From Lineus longissimus (taxonomy: Eukaryota; Nemertea; Pilidiophora; Heteronemertea; Lineidae): 64,000 nt of DNA. The stretch spans positions 14,927,808 through 14,991,807 of the forward strand of contig NC_088315.1 in NCBI RefSeq assembly GCF_910592395.1. Direction: 5' to 3'. Numbering within the stretch: the first letter of the stretch is position 1; the number at the start of each line of letters is the position of its first letter. The translations under genes were made by a program, and so were the position numbers. Shown here in pieces: positions 10,857-22,600 of the stretch. Below the pieces are notes generated by a model that saw only the letters and a list, made by a program, of their open reading frames with translations, did no database searches and was not told where the DNA came from.

Positions 10857-12701
10857 GTAAGTTGTTTTGCTTTGTCGAGGTTATAGTTTTGGCTTCCATG
10901 ACCCTTTTCGCCTCCAGTTGCATTCTCATTGCAGTCTGCAGTTATAAGAGTTTGAGATCCGAAACTTATAGCAAAACCTGTACGTATACTTGTACTATAG
11001 TTTTTGCCAAATACGTCATCAAATTTTGGTCTGATTTTTTTCTCCATCAGAAGCTGTGCATTATCGCGTTTCTGAACGCGGAGACTACAAATACAACGCA
11101 AGTAGATTTTGAGGGAAATGAAACGAACTGCCACCAAAAAAACGTTTCTTTTGTTTATTCCATTCCGATTCAAAATCATTCAAAATCATTCACATCACTG
11201 TTTAGATCGGCGAAACTGGATTATGTGCATGGCTTGTATGTCATGTATGGTGAAGGTGTATCTTCTGTGTTTGGCATTGGACCGTGAAATGCTCAGTCGC
11301 GGGTTCAGCCTTACTACAAAACAGACATATTGCCTTTAACGGGCAAGATCGTCAAGCAGTACACCAATTCGTTTCAGATTTTTTCCGGTCTACCACCATC
11401 AACTGCATAAGCCTGGTCAGTCATCAACCAACCTCGAATCCCGGGGGTCAAATCGCAACTGCTTATCGACCCCTGGAAACGCCTAAAAATAAAAGCTTTG
11501 TGATAAGTTAATGACAATTGACAAATCGATGACGTCACTCGATATCACTCATTTAATCCTTGGCACATATGGAAAGTAAGATTTTGCTTCTGAATACATG
11601 TATCATATGAACATTAACCGAAGCCTCCTATGAATTCTCGCTTTTGATCCTGCTCATATATTACTGTGATTAAAAATACAAATTTCCACAATGCGGCAAA
11701 TAAGCAATAAATTGCATTAAAATATTTTATACGACACTAGTATATCAATAACAAATACTAGTTTTTACCATTTGTTGCATGATTGTGAATTAGCTGTAAC
11801 AAAAACGTGTCGTCAGGATTAAATGACAGCAACGTGGATTTGTTTATATGGTGGTACTAGTTTTAACACGTGGCAAAACCTTATATTGAAAGTAGCGTCA
11901 AAGAATTTATTTTTGTATGTTTCGTGTCTGGTGTCTTTATTTATGTCTTGTGTTCTCAATTTAAAACTCATTTTGTGTTTGTCGTGCAGAAACAGTAGTA
12001 AGACATAACGACCAAGTAGACGGGTCTGATGTCCGACATACTACGTCACCCCCAGATTCTGGAGGTGACGTAGGGGGGGGGGGGGTTACCAGAGGCTACG
12101 AAGCAGCCATCTTGAATTGCTAATCAAGTAGTCCCCAGATGGAGAGGTTGGTCTTCAACGGAGACGGCCATTTGCCAAAATATCGCGCGTTTGTATGACG
12201 AGCTGTAAATTGGTCACAAGGCACTGGTGGAATCGAATCAGCATTCATGTTACATTATTGTTATGAATACACTTTCTATACATTCCAACTTTCTATACAT
12301 TCCAACGTAACGTACACGGATGACTATAAGTAGACAAGTTTTGCTACAAGTTGCGTATCTCATAGTCTCCATTAAGTCACGAGGACGCTTTACAGACGTG
12401 CTCCTCCGAAAACCAACGGCAATGACACTTGCCGTGCTGTGCAGATGGAATCCCCAACACGGTCGTAGCCAGGTTTCTAAGTTACATACGTCGGTGTGGC
12501 GATTTAAGAAAATATATTATGACTGTTTGGATTGTGGATGAAGGGTCGCAGTTTCAAAATTAGCAATTGCCTGGATGATAATAAAAGTTTAATTTTCGAA
12601 TCGATCAATCCGAATGTACATTGGTATTGCGTGTCATGAGGTATCGCGTCGGATACAGAACCGAGTGAAAGCTTTAAAATGTTTGAAATAATGCATTGCA
12701 G

Positions 12702-12888
12702 GTTGACTGTTCCGGTAGAATTAAAAGAGCCATTGCATCATTGGAAGGCGACGTTATCCTGCAGCGTGAAGTACGGGAACTGCAATCGGGGTCGACTAGA
12801 TTGGAGGCTCTTAACACTGGACCCGTGCAGATTATTGCAGATTCGAAATCCAGCGGAAGTCTTTCCGAGAAAACTGAGAAATCTGATA
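12702..12888 (+). CDS. ZP-domain gene, exon j (furin-type site and stalk)
   Basis: Acceptor CATTGCAG, donor GATA|GTAAGT, phase 0 to 1. The product starts VDCSGRIKRAI: RIKR fits the R-X-K-R furin site that normally follows a ZP domain and releases the ectodomain from its membrane anchor. The rest (GDVILQREVRELQ...) is polar stalk. Function inferred from position and motif. Confidence 0.8.
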
Positions 12889-13328
12889 GTAAGTAAAATC
12901 ATTGCGAGTTGTGCAGTCTGTGCGACAATTGCTGCAACTATCAATTTAAACACCAGACAACCGCTTACTTTACAGAGCTATGAGATCTGGATGTAGTGTT
13001 GGAGCCGAGCGGATCAGATGATTAATTTAAACTCCAATTCAACATTCAAACCTCTCGCTGGTACGTTTTTGAATGTGTTTTTTTCCTCGTAACATCTCCC
13101 AGCGGAAATGGCCTGCTCGGCATTTGGTTTCTGTTCACTGACCAATACCAGGAACAGAAATACCTTTTTATTCCACAATCGGGAGACTGACAATCTGACC
13201 AGTGCTTATAGCGGTTTTCGTGCCACATAACATGATAAGCATGTATGGGAATGCGTCATTTTGATTTGGTCCCCCTGATATTGAGCGGATTGAGGGATGT
13301 AATCGCCAAAATGTGGAGGTGATAATAC

Positions 13329-13658
13329 GACACCTAACCTTAGTAAGGAAATTGGCATGGGCATCACGTGAATTTATTTAAGCTTCGTTCACATTTTCCT
13401 AATATATCTTTCATCAGCTTCTAAAGCTGCGTTCACACTTGTTTCGCATTCATGCCGACTTCCCTATTCCAAAATACCGAAACCGATTTCACTGACACCT
13501 AACCTTAGTAAGGAAATTGGCATGGGCATCACGTGAATTTATTTAAGCTTCGTTCACATTTTCCTAATATATCTTTCATCAGCTTCTAAAGCTGCGTTCA
13601 CACTTGTTTCGCATTCATGCCGACTTCCCTATTCCAAAATACCGAAACCGATTTCACT
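13329..13658 (+). repeat. 165-bp tandem duplication
   Basis: Two adjacent copies (13329-13493 and 13494-13658), each starting GACACCTAACCTTAGTAAGG. I see no difference between them by eye, so the duplication is recent or an assembly artefact. It lies in the last intron of the ZP gene. Confidence 0.88.
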
Positions 13659-14250
13659 GTATCGGTTCGGGTCACACTGCACTTGAAACCGACATCGATG
13701 CGAAACAAACCGCGTCACACTCAATCCGCAATAGACATACGCCACCTATACGTTAGATAAGAAAACTGCCCTGCAGGGTGAAGGTCATTCATTCACCTGA
13801 TCGTAAACTGGCGTGTTGTGGTGCACACCAGTCAGTTGGCCCTCAACATCCTCATCACGCCAGATCTGCAGGAGCAGCAGCCTCTCTGGAATACCCCAAG
13901 TTTCACCTCTCGCCGCCATTACACCAAAATAAGTGGTAGAAATGACAAAATATTCAACACGTTTTCTCCATACGCTAAAACGGAAATAGAGGTGACATTA
14001 GCTACTGCGCCTGCGCGGCTTGATAAGTCATCCACCTTGTTGCGGAATAAACTAATAAAGAGGTCACACTGCAATTATATTGCGGCGTAGCTGTATCGCT
14101 TTGGTTGTAGCGCATCGATGTCGATACAAATCACCGGTTTCGCTAGAGCGATATAAAGGTAATTTATACCGAATCAAGTGACGCACCGAAGTGGAATAGC
14201 GCCTTATTCCGGTTTCGATTCGGTATAAACCCCTAGTGAGAACGCGGCTT
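13424..14250. mobile_element. possible MITE with AAGC(T/C)GCGTTC ends
   Basis: Starts AAGCTGCGTTCACAC and ends GTGAGAACGCGGCTT, which are inverted relatives. Several internal stretches (GCATCGATGTCG, ACCGGTTTCG) recur in both orientations. The tandem duplication at 13329-13658 overlaps its left end. Borders uncertain. Confidence 0.4.
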
Positions 14251-14378
14251 AATATATCTTTCATCAGCTTCTATACGTTTTCTTAATACCCGCTGTGATC
14301 AATCAGAATGCTTGACCACACTCTTCCAGAATAACATCGTAATTCGTGAGCGTTTCGAATATCGTTGGCTGCTCAATT

Positions 14379-14556
14379 GTGACCCGTCACAGCAAAACCA
14401 GGCGCATGCCGCTCTGAGCTAGGCAGGTTGAGACGGATTGTTTGTTCATTTCTCCATTGTCTGCCTTTTGTGAAATATGAGCACATCAATTTCTTCCAAT
14501 ATCTCCTGGCGTCATTTATGCTCGTCTTCTGTGCGACATGCGCCTGGTTTTGCAGC
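14379..14556. mobile_element. MITE family M4, copy 1
   Basis: Inverted ends (GCAAAACCAGGCGCATG at left, CATGCGCCTGGTTTTGC at right). The left half is about 75% identical by eye to the arms of the foldback element at 51543-51763 (TTGTTCATTTC, CTTTTGTGAAAT blocks). Non-autonomous. Confidence 0.65.
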
Positions 14557-14569
14557 CAAAATTCTAAGA

Positions 14570-14741
14570 ATGCCGACAAAATATCATCAAAATCGAACGA
14601 GTAATAATGAAGATAGAGCTGTTTTTCAACAGCGCGGCCACTGCCAACATGCTTTTGGCAGTGAAACCCCTAAATTTAACAAAGTTCAATGGCTCCGTCT
14701 TCATTTTTACTCGTTCGATTTTAATGATTTTTTGTCGGTAT
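14570..14741. mobile_element. MITE with ~45-bp terminal inverted repeats
   Basis: CCGACAAAATATCATC, then AAAATCGAACGAGTAATAATG on the left, mirrored by CATTTTTACTCGTTCGATTTT...TTGTCGG on the right. Total about 170 bp, no coding capacity. Confidence 0.75.
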
Positions 14742-14978
14742 AAGAATTTTGTGTACATCGTTCTAGCGAAAAATATTTCAAAAGTTATAAAATAAAGTTT
14801 TTTGTAAGGGTTTCTTAATTGGCTGATTACATAATGAGACTCATGCATTCGCATTCCTGCCATAAAGTATTTATAGAAAACAAGATTTCAGATAATATCC
14901 TGAAAACCGCATTGCAATTGGTGCTAGTTTGTACAACACCTTCATTCAATATCTCACATGTTCCATTTTCTATTCCAG

Positions 14979-15157
14979 CTGCCCTACCTCGCAAATATCT
15001 TTTTCTGATCAGCATTGGCGGAGTAGCCATGATTCTCGTGATAGCAGTTGCCGCTGCAATTTTAGTCACGATGAGATCACGCAGGCGGAGGAGAGCCCCA
15101 AGGAAATTAATCCCAGAATCTGCAGTATCGGTCATGCGCTACGAAACCCATATGTAA
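14979..15157 (+). CDS. ZP-domain gene, terminal exon k (TM helix and basic tail)
   Basis: Acceptor TATTCCAG, phase 1, ends at TAA 15155-15157. The product has a single hydrophobic helix (YLFLISIGGVAMILV and on to AAAILV), then a strongly basic stop-transfer run (RSRRRRRAPRK) and about 20 cytoplasmic residues ending ETHM. With the upstream furin-type site this completes a typical type I membrane ZP protein. The 3' UTR runs to the AATAAA at 15698. Confidence 0.85.
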
Positions 15158-15697
15158 AGTTCGTTCTGGCTCTTTACATTTCTAACGCCGTCCGGACTGA
15201 GACTGCGTAGAATGCCCAATCAACCTAGAGTTCTATGCAAGGCAAGAAACTTCAGAATAGATCGAGGACGATGTTTACATGAGGATTTATAATTTTGTTA
15301 AAAAGTTGTTTGCTCGAATTCGCCATTATTATAAAACTACCGGTCTGTTTTAATGATTAGAAGTAACTTGTTTTGTTCGTTATTCAATGTTGTGTACCGG
15401 TCATTCAATGTTGTGTACCGATCATTTGAGTTTTTTTTACTGCTGTTTAACTTGTTTTAATTATTCAGTGTTCAGTGTTAATTGTGCTGCGAGTTGGCTA
15501 TTTGGCCAAAAATACTCGGCTCCGAAAAACCAATTGATTTCGCGACAGTTCAGATTTAGTTCTTTTTTATACATGTAACGTATTGTATGTTTATAATGTA
15601 TTTTATGTTTATTTGTAATGTATCGTTCCTTTTCCATGTTCTCTAACTACATTTTTATTATTTGGCTGTTTTTGCGACACCTAATCTTTGCTGGTTA

Positions 15698-15703
15698 AAT
15701 AAA
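15698..15703 (+). promoter_or_regulatory. polyadenylation signal of ZP gene
   Basis: AATAAA 541 bases after the ZP stop codon, in AT-rich sequence. It is the first good signal downstream. Confidence 0.6.
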
Positions 15704-16903
15704 CGCTACCAAACCTATCATCGTATTCGGATTTTTGTATGTACGTCTACTTGACTGTTGGATACAGCTACAATGCTTGTGCTAATTTGGACTTCTCCAA
15801 ATTGTACTGTTCAGGGCAAGGCAAACCAGGCTGCAGTTTGATATTTTTCTTCTTGTTGCACTGCACAAGATGTTGCCGGGTTATGAACAAGAGATGTTTG
15901 CCTCATTAGAACCATAGAATCTCGAGCCCTTACTAAGCACCTCGACAAAAGTAGGTTCCCCTTAATGTTTGATATTCACAGCAATGCTATGAAAATTTCG
16001 GGATATGACTACTTGGTCTTGGCTCATTCGTTGGCCTGTTGCGCCTGGATGAACGGCAGTTCAATGCCAAACGAGGTTTTCTCCCCAGGCAATTGGAGAC
16101 CAAGTTCGGTTGCATTCGAGCATATAGGACTAACTAAAACGTCTAGTATATCGTGGAGTGACTGATGTGACTTCTGGAAGACTTGTCAGTTTTCCAGTGA
16201 GAAAACTCTCCACAGATATGGCCATCACATAATCCAATGGCCATCACCTAATCCAACGCATGCCCAACAGGTGATTGGAAATCCTGATAAGAAACTGATG
16301 ATGCACACAGTGAGCGCGTCCACATTGCTGATTAAACCTGGTTTTAGGTAGGTGTTGGTGTAACAGATTTGTAGCAGATATGTTACACTAATTATACATA
16401 TGAACTGACTTGTTTTACATATGAACTGACTTGTTTTACGTCTGTTTGTGTTGGTGTTAGTGTGACTGATATGTTGAGAAATCTCAACTATCTGTAAACC
16501 TCGCATCACAGCTTCATATAATGTACACCCTTCCCCAAATAAAATATTTGGAGAACATTTCAAAGACCCCCCCCCCCCCCCTATGAAAAGAAAATCGTAC
16601 AATAGCAGTGTCAAGTTAGAGCATTTACGTCGTTAGTCGTTCGATCAATCGTTAACTATTGAACTTTGCTGTACGTGAAGTATCAACGTCAATGCAATGA
16701 AAATTGCAGGACATCATGATAACATAATTTGACATAATGGGTAAAAATGACAGCGCCATACCTGTTGCTACGCATGAATGAATCTCAATTTAGAAAAAAA
16801 GTGCCGTTTCAAAAATACAAAACTGTTCCACCAAGGTTTCAACACTGAAATTGACTGGCAGTGTTGGTCATGCTTTCAGTTTTGGTTTGACACTCGCTGA
16901 AAC
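15704..16903. other. intergenic stretch, no gene seen
   Basis: Contains a short tandem block near 16396-16440 (ACATATGAACTGACTTGTTTT twice) and a 14-16 C run near 16566. The open frames here are short and unremarkable. Confidence 0.5.
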
Positions 16904-17460
16904 ATGCCACGAATGTTGGAGATGAACAGGGATATTGCCATTGGTCTCCTTCAGGCGAATACTCCAGTGAGGGAAGTTGCCGGAAGAATGACAATAAGTC
17001 CGAATGCCATAAGGAAATTGCGTGACAAATTCAACAAGACTGCTTCTGTGAAGGAATTACCCTGGACTAGGAGACCCAAAGTCACTACCCAAGGAATCGA
17101 TCGCCGTATTAGAATTTCGAGCCTTAGGAACAGATTGGTGACAGCTATCACAATCCGGGACCAGATGTTTCTTGTTAATCGACAAAGGATCAGCTGTCAG
17201 ACGGTCGGAAGACGACTTTATACTGCTGGACTTCGTGCCCGACGTCTTGTCAAAAAAGCGTTGTTGCTCGTACGTCACAAACAAGCCCGTCTTGCATGGG
17301 CCCGGCGTCATGAAAGATGGACCAGAGTGCAGTGGGCCACAGTAATGTTCAGCGATGAAGTTCGAGCCTGCCTTCGTCACATTGATGGGAGGATAATGGT
17401 ATGGGGTCGCCGTGGAGAGCAACATGCCGAATGCTGCGTGCAGACCTGTCACAGCATTCG
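16904..17460 (+). pseudogene. truncated Tc1/mariner-like transposase
   Basis: Open from ATG 16904. It begins with a helix-turn-helix region (REVAGRMTISPNAIRKLRDKF), then a second DNA-binding part with RRLYTAGLRARRLVKK, and reaches the first catalytic block, VMFSDEV, followed by DGRIMVWGRRGE. That is typical of Tc1-like DDE transposases, normally about 340 residues. After roughly residue 185 the sequence changes to antisense LINE sequence, so the later catalytic residues are missing. No clear terminal inverted repeats seen. Confidence 0.8.
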
Positions 17461-17953
17461 GAGGAGAACCGGTCCGAGAACGGAGCCCTGTGGAACACAA
17501 CACAGTTCAAACCCATCGGACTCGATGCATCGGTAGCAATACGTACACGTTGTGACATGTTTGACAGACAGGCACGTATCCAAGACGGCACAGTCACCTC
17601 TACAGCCATTGCTTGGAGACGACGTATGACTATCTCATGATTGACAGTGTGAAAGGCAGCGCTGAGATTAAGGAGTGCTAAAAGTACACATGTCTTCGAC
17701 CCCAGTGCCCGGACAATGTCGTTATGTACACGCAAAAAAGCGGTTTCGACACTGCGCCTCTCCCTGAAGGCCGACTGATACCTTGTCGGCAACCCATTTG
17801 CTTGTATATGTTCCATAAGCTGCTGCGAGACTACCTTTTCCAGGACCATAGACTGGTCTAAAGTTCTTCAACACCTCGGCATTTAAGGATGCCTTCTTGA
17901 GAAGTGGCCTAACAATCGCCTCCTTCCACTCATCAGGGAAGATCCCTGATGAC
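17461..17953 (-). pseudogene. LINE (CR1/L2-type) reverse transcriptase fragment, 3' part
   Basis: On the minus strand the product contains GIFPDEWKEAIVRPLLKK, FRPV, VLEKVVSQQLMEHI, YQSAFRERRSVETAFLRV and LSAAFHTVNHEI, which are the early reverse-transcriptase motifs of a CR1/L2-type non-LTR retrotransposon. It is split by the large insertion at 17958-31323: the upstream coding sequence resumes at 31324. It lies against the Tc1 fragment at the other side, so it is also cut in the middle of the RT domain there. Confidence 0.8.
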
Positions 17954-17957
17954 AGAG
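17954..17957. repeat. 4-bp target-site duplication, left copy
   Basis: AGAG directly before the TGTGAG end of the insertion; AGAG follows the other end at 31324-31327. Counting it once makes the interrupted LINE frame continuous. Confidence 0.8.
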
Positions 17958-18596
17958 TGTGAGAAGGTTGGATAAAGTTGTTTTAAGGTTATAATTTCAG
18001 TTCACCTTAAAGCTAAAATCACACAGCGGTCTGTTCAAAGGAATGACATGATTTTATAAGGTATTGTTACAACTTGGAAGGCAACAACAGTGTTGTTCAA
18101 GGGAATAAAGTGATTACTTAAAATGCATGTTTCAAAATTAAAGAGAAACAAATTAGGAGAAACTTTGCCGAAGTGTTTTGGTGACCAAACTAAAGTAAAC
18201 CACTGGTCGAACTAAACCAACACATTGTATACTTTTTAGCTTGGAATTATTTATGAAACGTGATGAGGTTATCAAGTTGGGCCTTTTCATCCAGAGGGAG
18301 GCGATGTTGATTCACTCGCCAAATGATGCAAGATGACGGGGCATATACCAAACTAAACCCCGTATCATGGGACCGCTTCGTAACTCGTATCAGGTGGTAA
18401 ATGTCACCATCGCCTTAGTAACATGTAACAAACATAGCAATGTATAAAAGCTGGGAGATCCTTTCCCTCAAGGAGAACCCAGAGAGTGAGAGTAGAAGGC
18501 TGTATCGATATAGAATTGGAAGGATAAATAAAGAACAGGAATTGGGAATAAGAAGTCGTTATTCCTTGAAGTCCCCCAAGACGGAGCCTGACCACA
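17958..18596 (+). repeat. left LTR
   Basis: 639 bp, starting TGTGAG and ending CCACA (TG...CA). A TATA-like TATAAAA at 18443 and AATAAA at 18527 lie in the order expected for U3-R. A TGG-starting sequence suitable as primer-binding site follows 2 bases after the end (18599). The family is Ty3/gypsy-like by association with env; the primer tRNA was not identified. Confidence 0.75.
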
Positions 18597-18598
18597 AC

Positions 18599-18617
18599 TG
18601 GTGGAGTACAACCTGGG
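18599..18617 (+). other. candidate primer-binding site
   Basis: TGGTGGAGTACAACC begins 2 bases downstream of the LTR end, where the tRNA primer site is expected. The complementary tRNA cannot be named from sequence alone. Confidence 0.4.
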
Positions 18618-18649
18618 TGGAGATCATCAATAAATGATTACACGATCCC

Positions 18650-18982
18650 GTGCCAAAATGGATACAAGAACAGATTGAAGGAGAGCTCCACAAGATTGCC
18701 CAAGAGATAAAGGCGCAACAAGCACAAAAAGACAAACGCTTAACAGATGCCCAGGATTGTGCCAAATGGGCACAGGGAGCCATGGAGAAAGTAAAGGAGA
18801 AGATGCCGTCCACAGCTAACTACGAGAAGCAGCCTGATGAATTGGAGAAACTCCGAAAGGGATTAACCAAAAACAATGAGGAAGTCTGTCACGACTGTAT
18901 TGAAGCAGACGGCAGAGCAGGAAAAGGTGATGCGACCAATGTGGGCCTGCCTTCTGTTGTTGCTGATGCTGTATCTTGGTGA
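18650..18982 (+). CDS. leader ORF of the retroelement, left copy (gag-like?)
   Basis: About 110 codons, highly charged and helix-forming (PKWIQEQIEGELHKIAQ, then KEKMPSTANYEKQPDELEKL). It looks like a coiled-coil N-terminal Gag piece but no Gag domain is recognised. There is no ATG at its beginning; the nearest upstream ATG (18635) is in another frame. The same ORF lies in the inverted arm at 30301-30633 with few changes. A gag leader placed directly before env resembles a spliced env transcript. Confidence 0.45.
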   Translation: MPKWIQEQIEGELHKIAQEIKAQQAQKDKRLTDAQDCAKWAQGAMEKVKEKMPSTANYEKQPDELEKLRKGLTKNNEEVCHDCIEADGRAGKGDATNVGLPSVVADAVSW

Positions 18983-19699
18983 TGCCACGGAGCACAATAT
19001 ATTGCGTGTTCACTATGGGGTCATGTGCCAATCCATTGGCAGTACGGCTTTGACGGATAGCTATTGGACGCACAGTTATAAATTACTTGTCATTCGATGA
19101 TTTGGATTATCGCATGCGGAAACCGGATTGTGGTGATGGCAGATATGGTTACTGCTCTGTCATCGCAAAGACTATTCAAACAATTCGGGAGGAACGAGAG
19201 ACTACAGTCAAACGGATTAGGCACATGCAACAACTGGTAAAGGAATTACTACCGCCACCAGTACGGACTACAGATGAAGCGAACACCAGCCGCAGGAGAA
19301 AACGGGGCTGATAAACATCATCCGGGATACGTCCTTACCCACCCTAAGGCGAATTATTATTATCAGGTCAGAAATGTTGTCTTCGCACAAACGGCTTCCT
19401 ATATTTTAATTACCATTCAACTTCCAATTGAAAAAAATCGCTCACATTTTCTGTTATACTCTGTGATATCCTTGCCGGTGGCTATGAATGGTACGGTGAC
19501 CAACTCTACTCAGATCACGGGTATTGACCCGTATTTTGGTATAACTGCTGATAAGGAGCACTATGTCTCCATTTCTCAACAAACTTTTCAATCGAGTGTG
19601 GGTGAAGGAATCCTTGTTTGTGCCGCCAAGATGGCCATAGTACCTCGTTCCCAAAAGTCATGCCTGGCAGCCAAAGTACTCTCTACTATACAACAGTAG
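18876..19699 (+). pseudogene. 5' half of F/Env-like envelope gene, broken
   Basis: Three overlapping frames give the N-terminal half of an errantivirus/baculovirus-F-like envelope protein. A signal peptide (hydrophobic LLLLLML core) at about 18930 is followed by YGVMCQSIGS and DSYWTH. A furin-type RRRKR site lies near 19291-19308 and is immediately followed by a stop. A third frame (19274-19699) carries the central region (ANYYYQVRN, LPVAMNGT, YFGITAD). There are therefore at least two frame breaks plus the insertion at 19672. Membrane fusion is the family function; this copy cannot make the protein. Confidence 0.6.
19665..19671. repeat. 7-bp target-site duplication of nested insertion, left
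   Basis: TGGCAGC is repeated at 26959-26965, flanking the inserted satellite-bearing element exactly where the envelope similarity stops and resumes. Confidence 0.55.
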
Positions 19700-22600
19700 A
19701 GCATTTCACTGTTGTCGATATCGCATTAAACAGTGAACATTCTACTGTGTGTTTGCTTTTGCGCACATTCTCTGCGCAACGAAGAATACCATTGAATATT
19801 ATATAAATATTGCATGTCATTTTATCATACCTCATACTTTAAACCAAACCTTGAAGAAATCGGCCCAGCAGGTTTTGCACAGCGACCCAAACCACTGTCA
19901 AAGTGATTTTTAATCGGCGGATACGCAAATCATGTATGGAGCCAAGACGTGTACATTATGTACTGTAGACAGTGTGTGTTTACATTAGCAGACGATGTTT
20001 GTTTGAAGCGAGTCCAGGCCCAACTTGAATCCCTTGTACTTTCTGTTCGTGGATGTAACAGTCCCACCCAATGCAACCTACCTACTTTGTGGGTGTAATT
20101 CAAAACCCTGACAGTATCACTGTGCAACTTCCTGGCTTAAAACGCCGTAAATATGCTGTTTTTTATCGCCGATTTCGTCGAAATCTTAATGGCCGCCATT
20201 TGCAATATCGCGTCATCGATGACGTCAGCCGTGGAATAATGCCGTGGAATAGTCAAAATTATCGCATGGCACGTGGTCGTGAATGACGCGACGTGATTGG
20301 CTCACATACTAATGAGGTATGATAATCTGGAATATTGTTGAATGACCACGTGTTTTTAATTTGTTCTATATATAGTTTTTGACTGTAGCCGAATAGACAA
20401 TTTGAACTTGAAATTTTGACTCTTTTATTTCATTTTAGCAGTGAGGATGGGCGGCTACAGGCGGTATCATTTCCAACAACATGTCACAATAAGATACCTT
20501 TTTCCCCTATGTGCCAGGAGTATGAGGGGTTGGGGCGGTTAGGTCCTGTCATTCCCAGCCGCCAGTCACAATCTGGTAAATTTTTGTCTCAAGTATGAAT
20601 TTTGGCAATGATTATGGGTCGGGGTCCTATCATTCCCAGCTGCGAGTCACAATCTGGTAACTTTCTGTCTCACGTATAAAATTTGGCAGTGATCATGGGT
20701 CGGGGTCCTATCATTCACAGCCACGAGTCACAATCTGGTAACTTTTGTCTCACATATAAAGTTTGGCAGTGATCATGGGTCGGGGTCCTATCATTCACAG
20801 CCACAAGTCACAATCTGGTAACTTTTTGTCTCACATATAAAGTTTGGCAGTGATCAGGGGTCAGGGTCCTATCATTCACAGCCACGAGTCACAATCTGGT
20901 AACTTTTTGCTCACATATAAAGTTTGGCAGTGATCATGGGTCGGGGTCCTATCATTAACAGCCACGAGCCACAATCTGGTAACTTTTTGTCTCACATATG
21001 AAGTTTGGCAGTGATCATGGTTCAGGGTCCTATCATTCCCAGCCACGAGTCACCATCTGGTAACTTTTTGTCTCACGTATCAAGTTTGGCAGTGATCATG
21101 GGTCGGGGTCCTATCATTCACAGCCACGAGTCACATTCTGGTAACTTTTTGTCTCACATATAAAGTTTGGCAGTGGTCATGGGTCGGGGTCCCATCATTC
21201 CCAGCCGTAAGTCACAATCAGGTAACTTTTTGTCTCACATATAAAGTTTGGCAGTGATCAGGGGTCAGGGTCCTATCATTCACAGCCACGAGTCACAATC
21301 TGGTAACTTTTTGTCTCACGTATGAAATTTGGCAGTGATCATGGGTCGGGGTCCTATCATTCACAGCCACGAGTCACAATCTGGTAACTTTTTGTCTCAC
21401 ATATAAAGTTTGGCAGTGATCATGGGTCGGGGTCCTATCATTCACAGCCACAAGTCACAATCTGGTAACTTTTTGTCTCACATATAAAGATTGGCAGTGG
21501 TCATGGGTCGGGGTCCCATCATTCCCAGCCGTAAGTCACACTCAGGTAACTTTTTGTCTCACATATAAAGTTTGGCAGTGATCAGGGGTCAGGGTCCTAT
21601 CATTCACAGCCACGAGTCACAATCTGGTAACTTTTTGCTCACATATAAAGTTTGGCAGTGATCATGGGTCGGGGTCCTATCGTTCCCAGCCACGAGTCAC
21701 AATCTGGTAACTTTTTGCCTCACGTATGAAGTTTGGCAGTGATCATGGGTCGGGGTTCTATCATTAACAGCCACGAGTCACAATCTGGTAACTTTTTGTC
21801 TCACATATGAAGTTTGGCAGTGATCATGGTTCAGGGTCCTATCATTCCCAGCCACGAGTCACCATCTGGTAACTTTTCGTCTCACGTATGAAGTATTGCA
21901 GTGATCATTGGTCGGGGTCCTATCATTCACAGCCACGAGTCACATTCTGGTAACTTTTTGTCTGACATATAAAGTTTGGCAGTGGTCATGGGTCGGGGTC
22001 CCATCATTCCCAGCCGTAAGTCACAATCAGGTAACTTTTTGTCTCACATATAAAGTTTGGCAGTGATCAGGGGTCAGGGTCCTATCATTCACAGCCACGA
22101 GTCACAATCTGGTAACTTTTTGTCTCACATATAAAGTTTGGTAGTGATCATGGGTCGGGGTCCTATCATTCACAGCCACGAGTCACAATCTGGTAACTTT
22201 TTGCCTCACGTATGAAGTTTGGCAGTGATCATGGGTCGGGGTTCTATCATTAACAGCCACGAGTCACAATCTGGTAACTTTTTGTCTCACATATGAAGTT
22301 TGGCAGTGATCATGGTTCAGGGTCCTATCATTCCCAGCCACGAGTCACCATCTGGTAACTTTTTGTCTCACGTATGAAGTTTGGCAGTGATCATGGGTCG
22401 GGGTCCTATCATTCACAGCCACGAGTCACATTCTGGTAACTTTTTGTCTCACATATAAAGTTTGGCAGTGGTCATGGGTCGGGGTCCCATCATTCCCAGC
22501 CGTAAGTCACAATCAGGTAACTTTTTGTCTCACATATAAAGTTTGGCAGTGATCAGGGGTCAGGGTCCTATCATTCACAGCCACGTGTCACAATCTGGTA

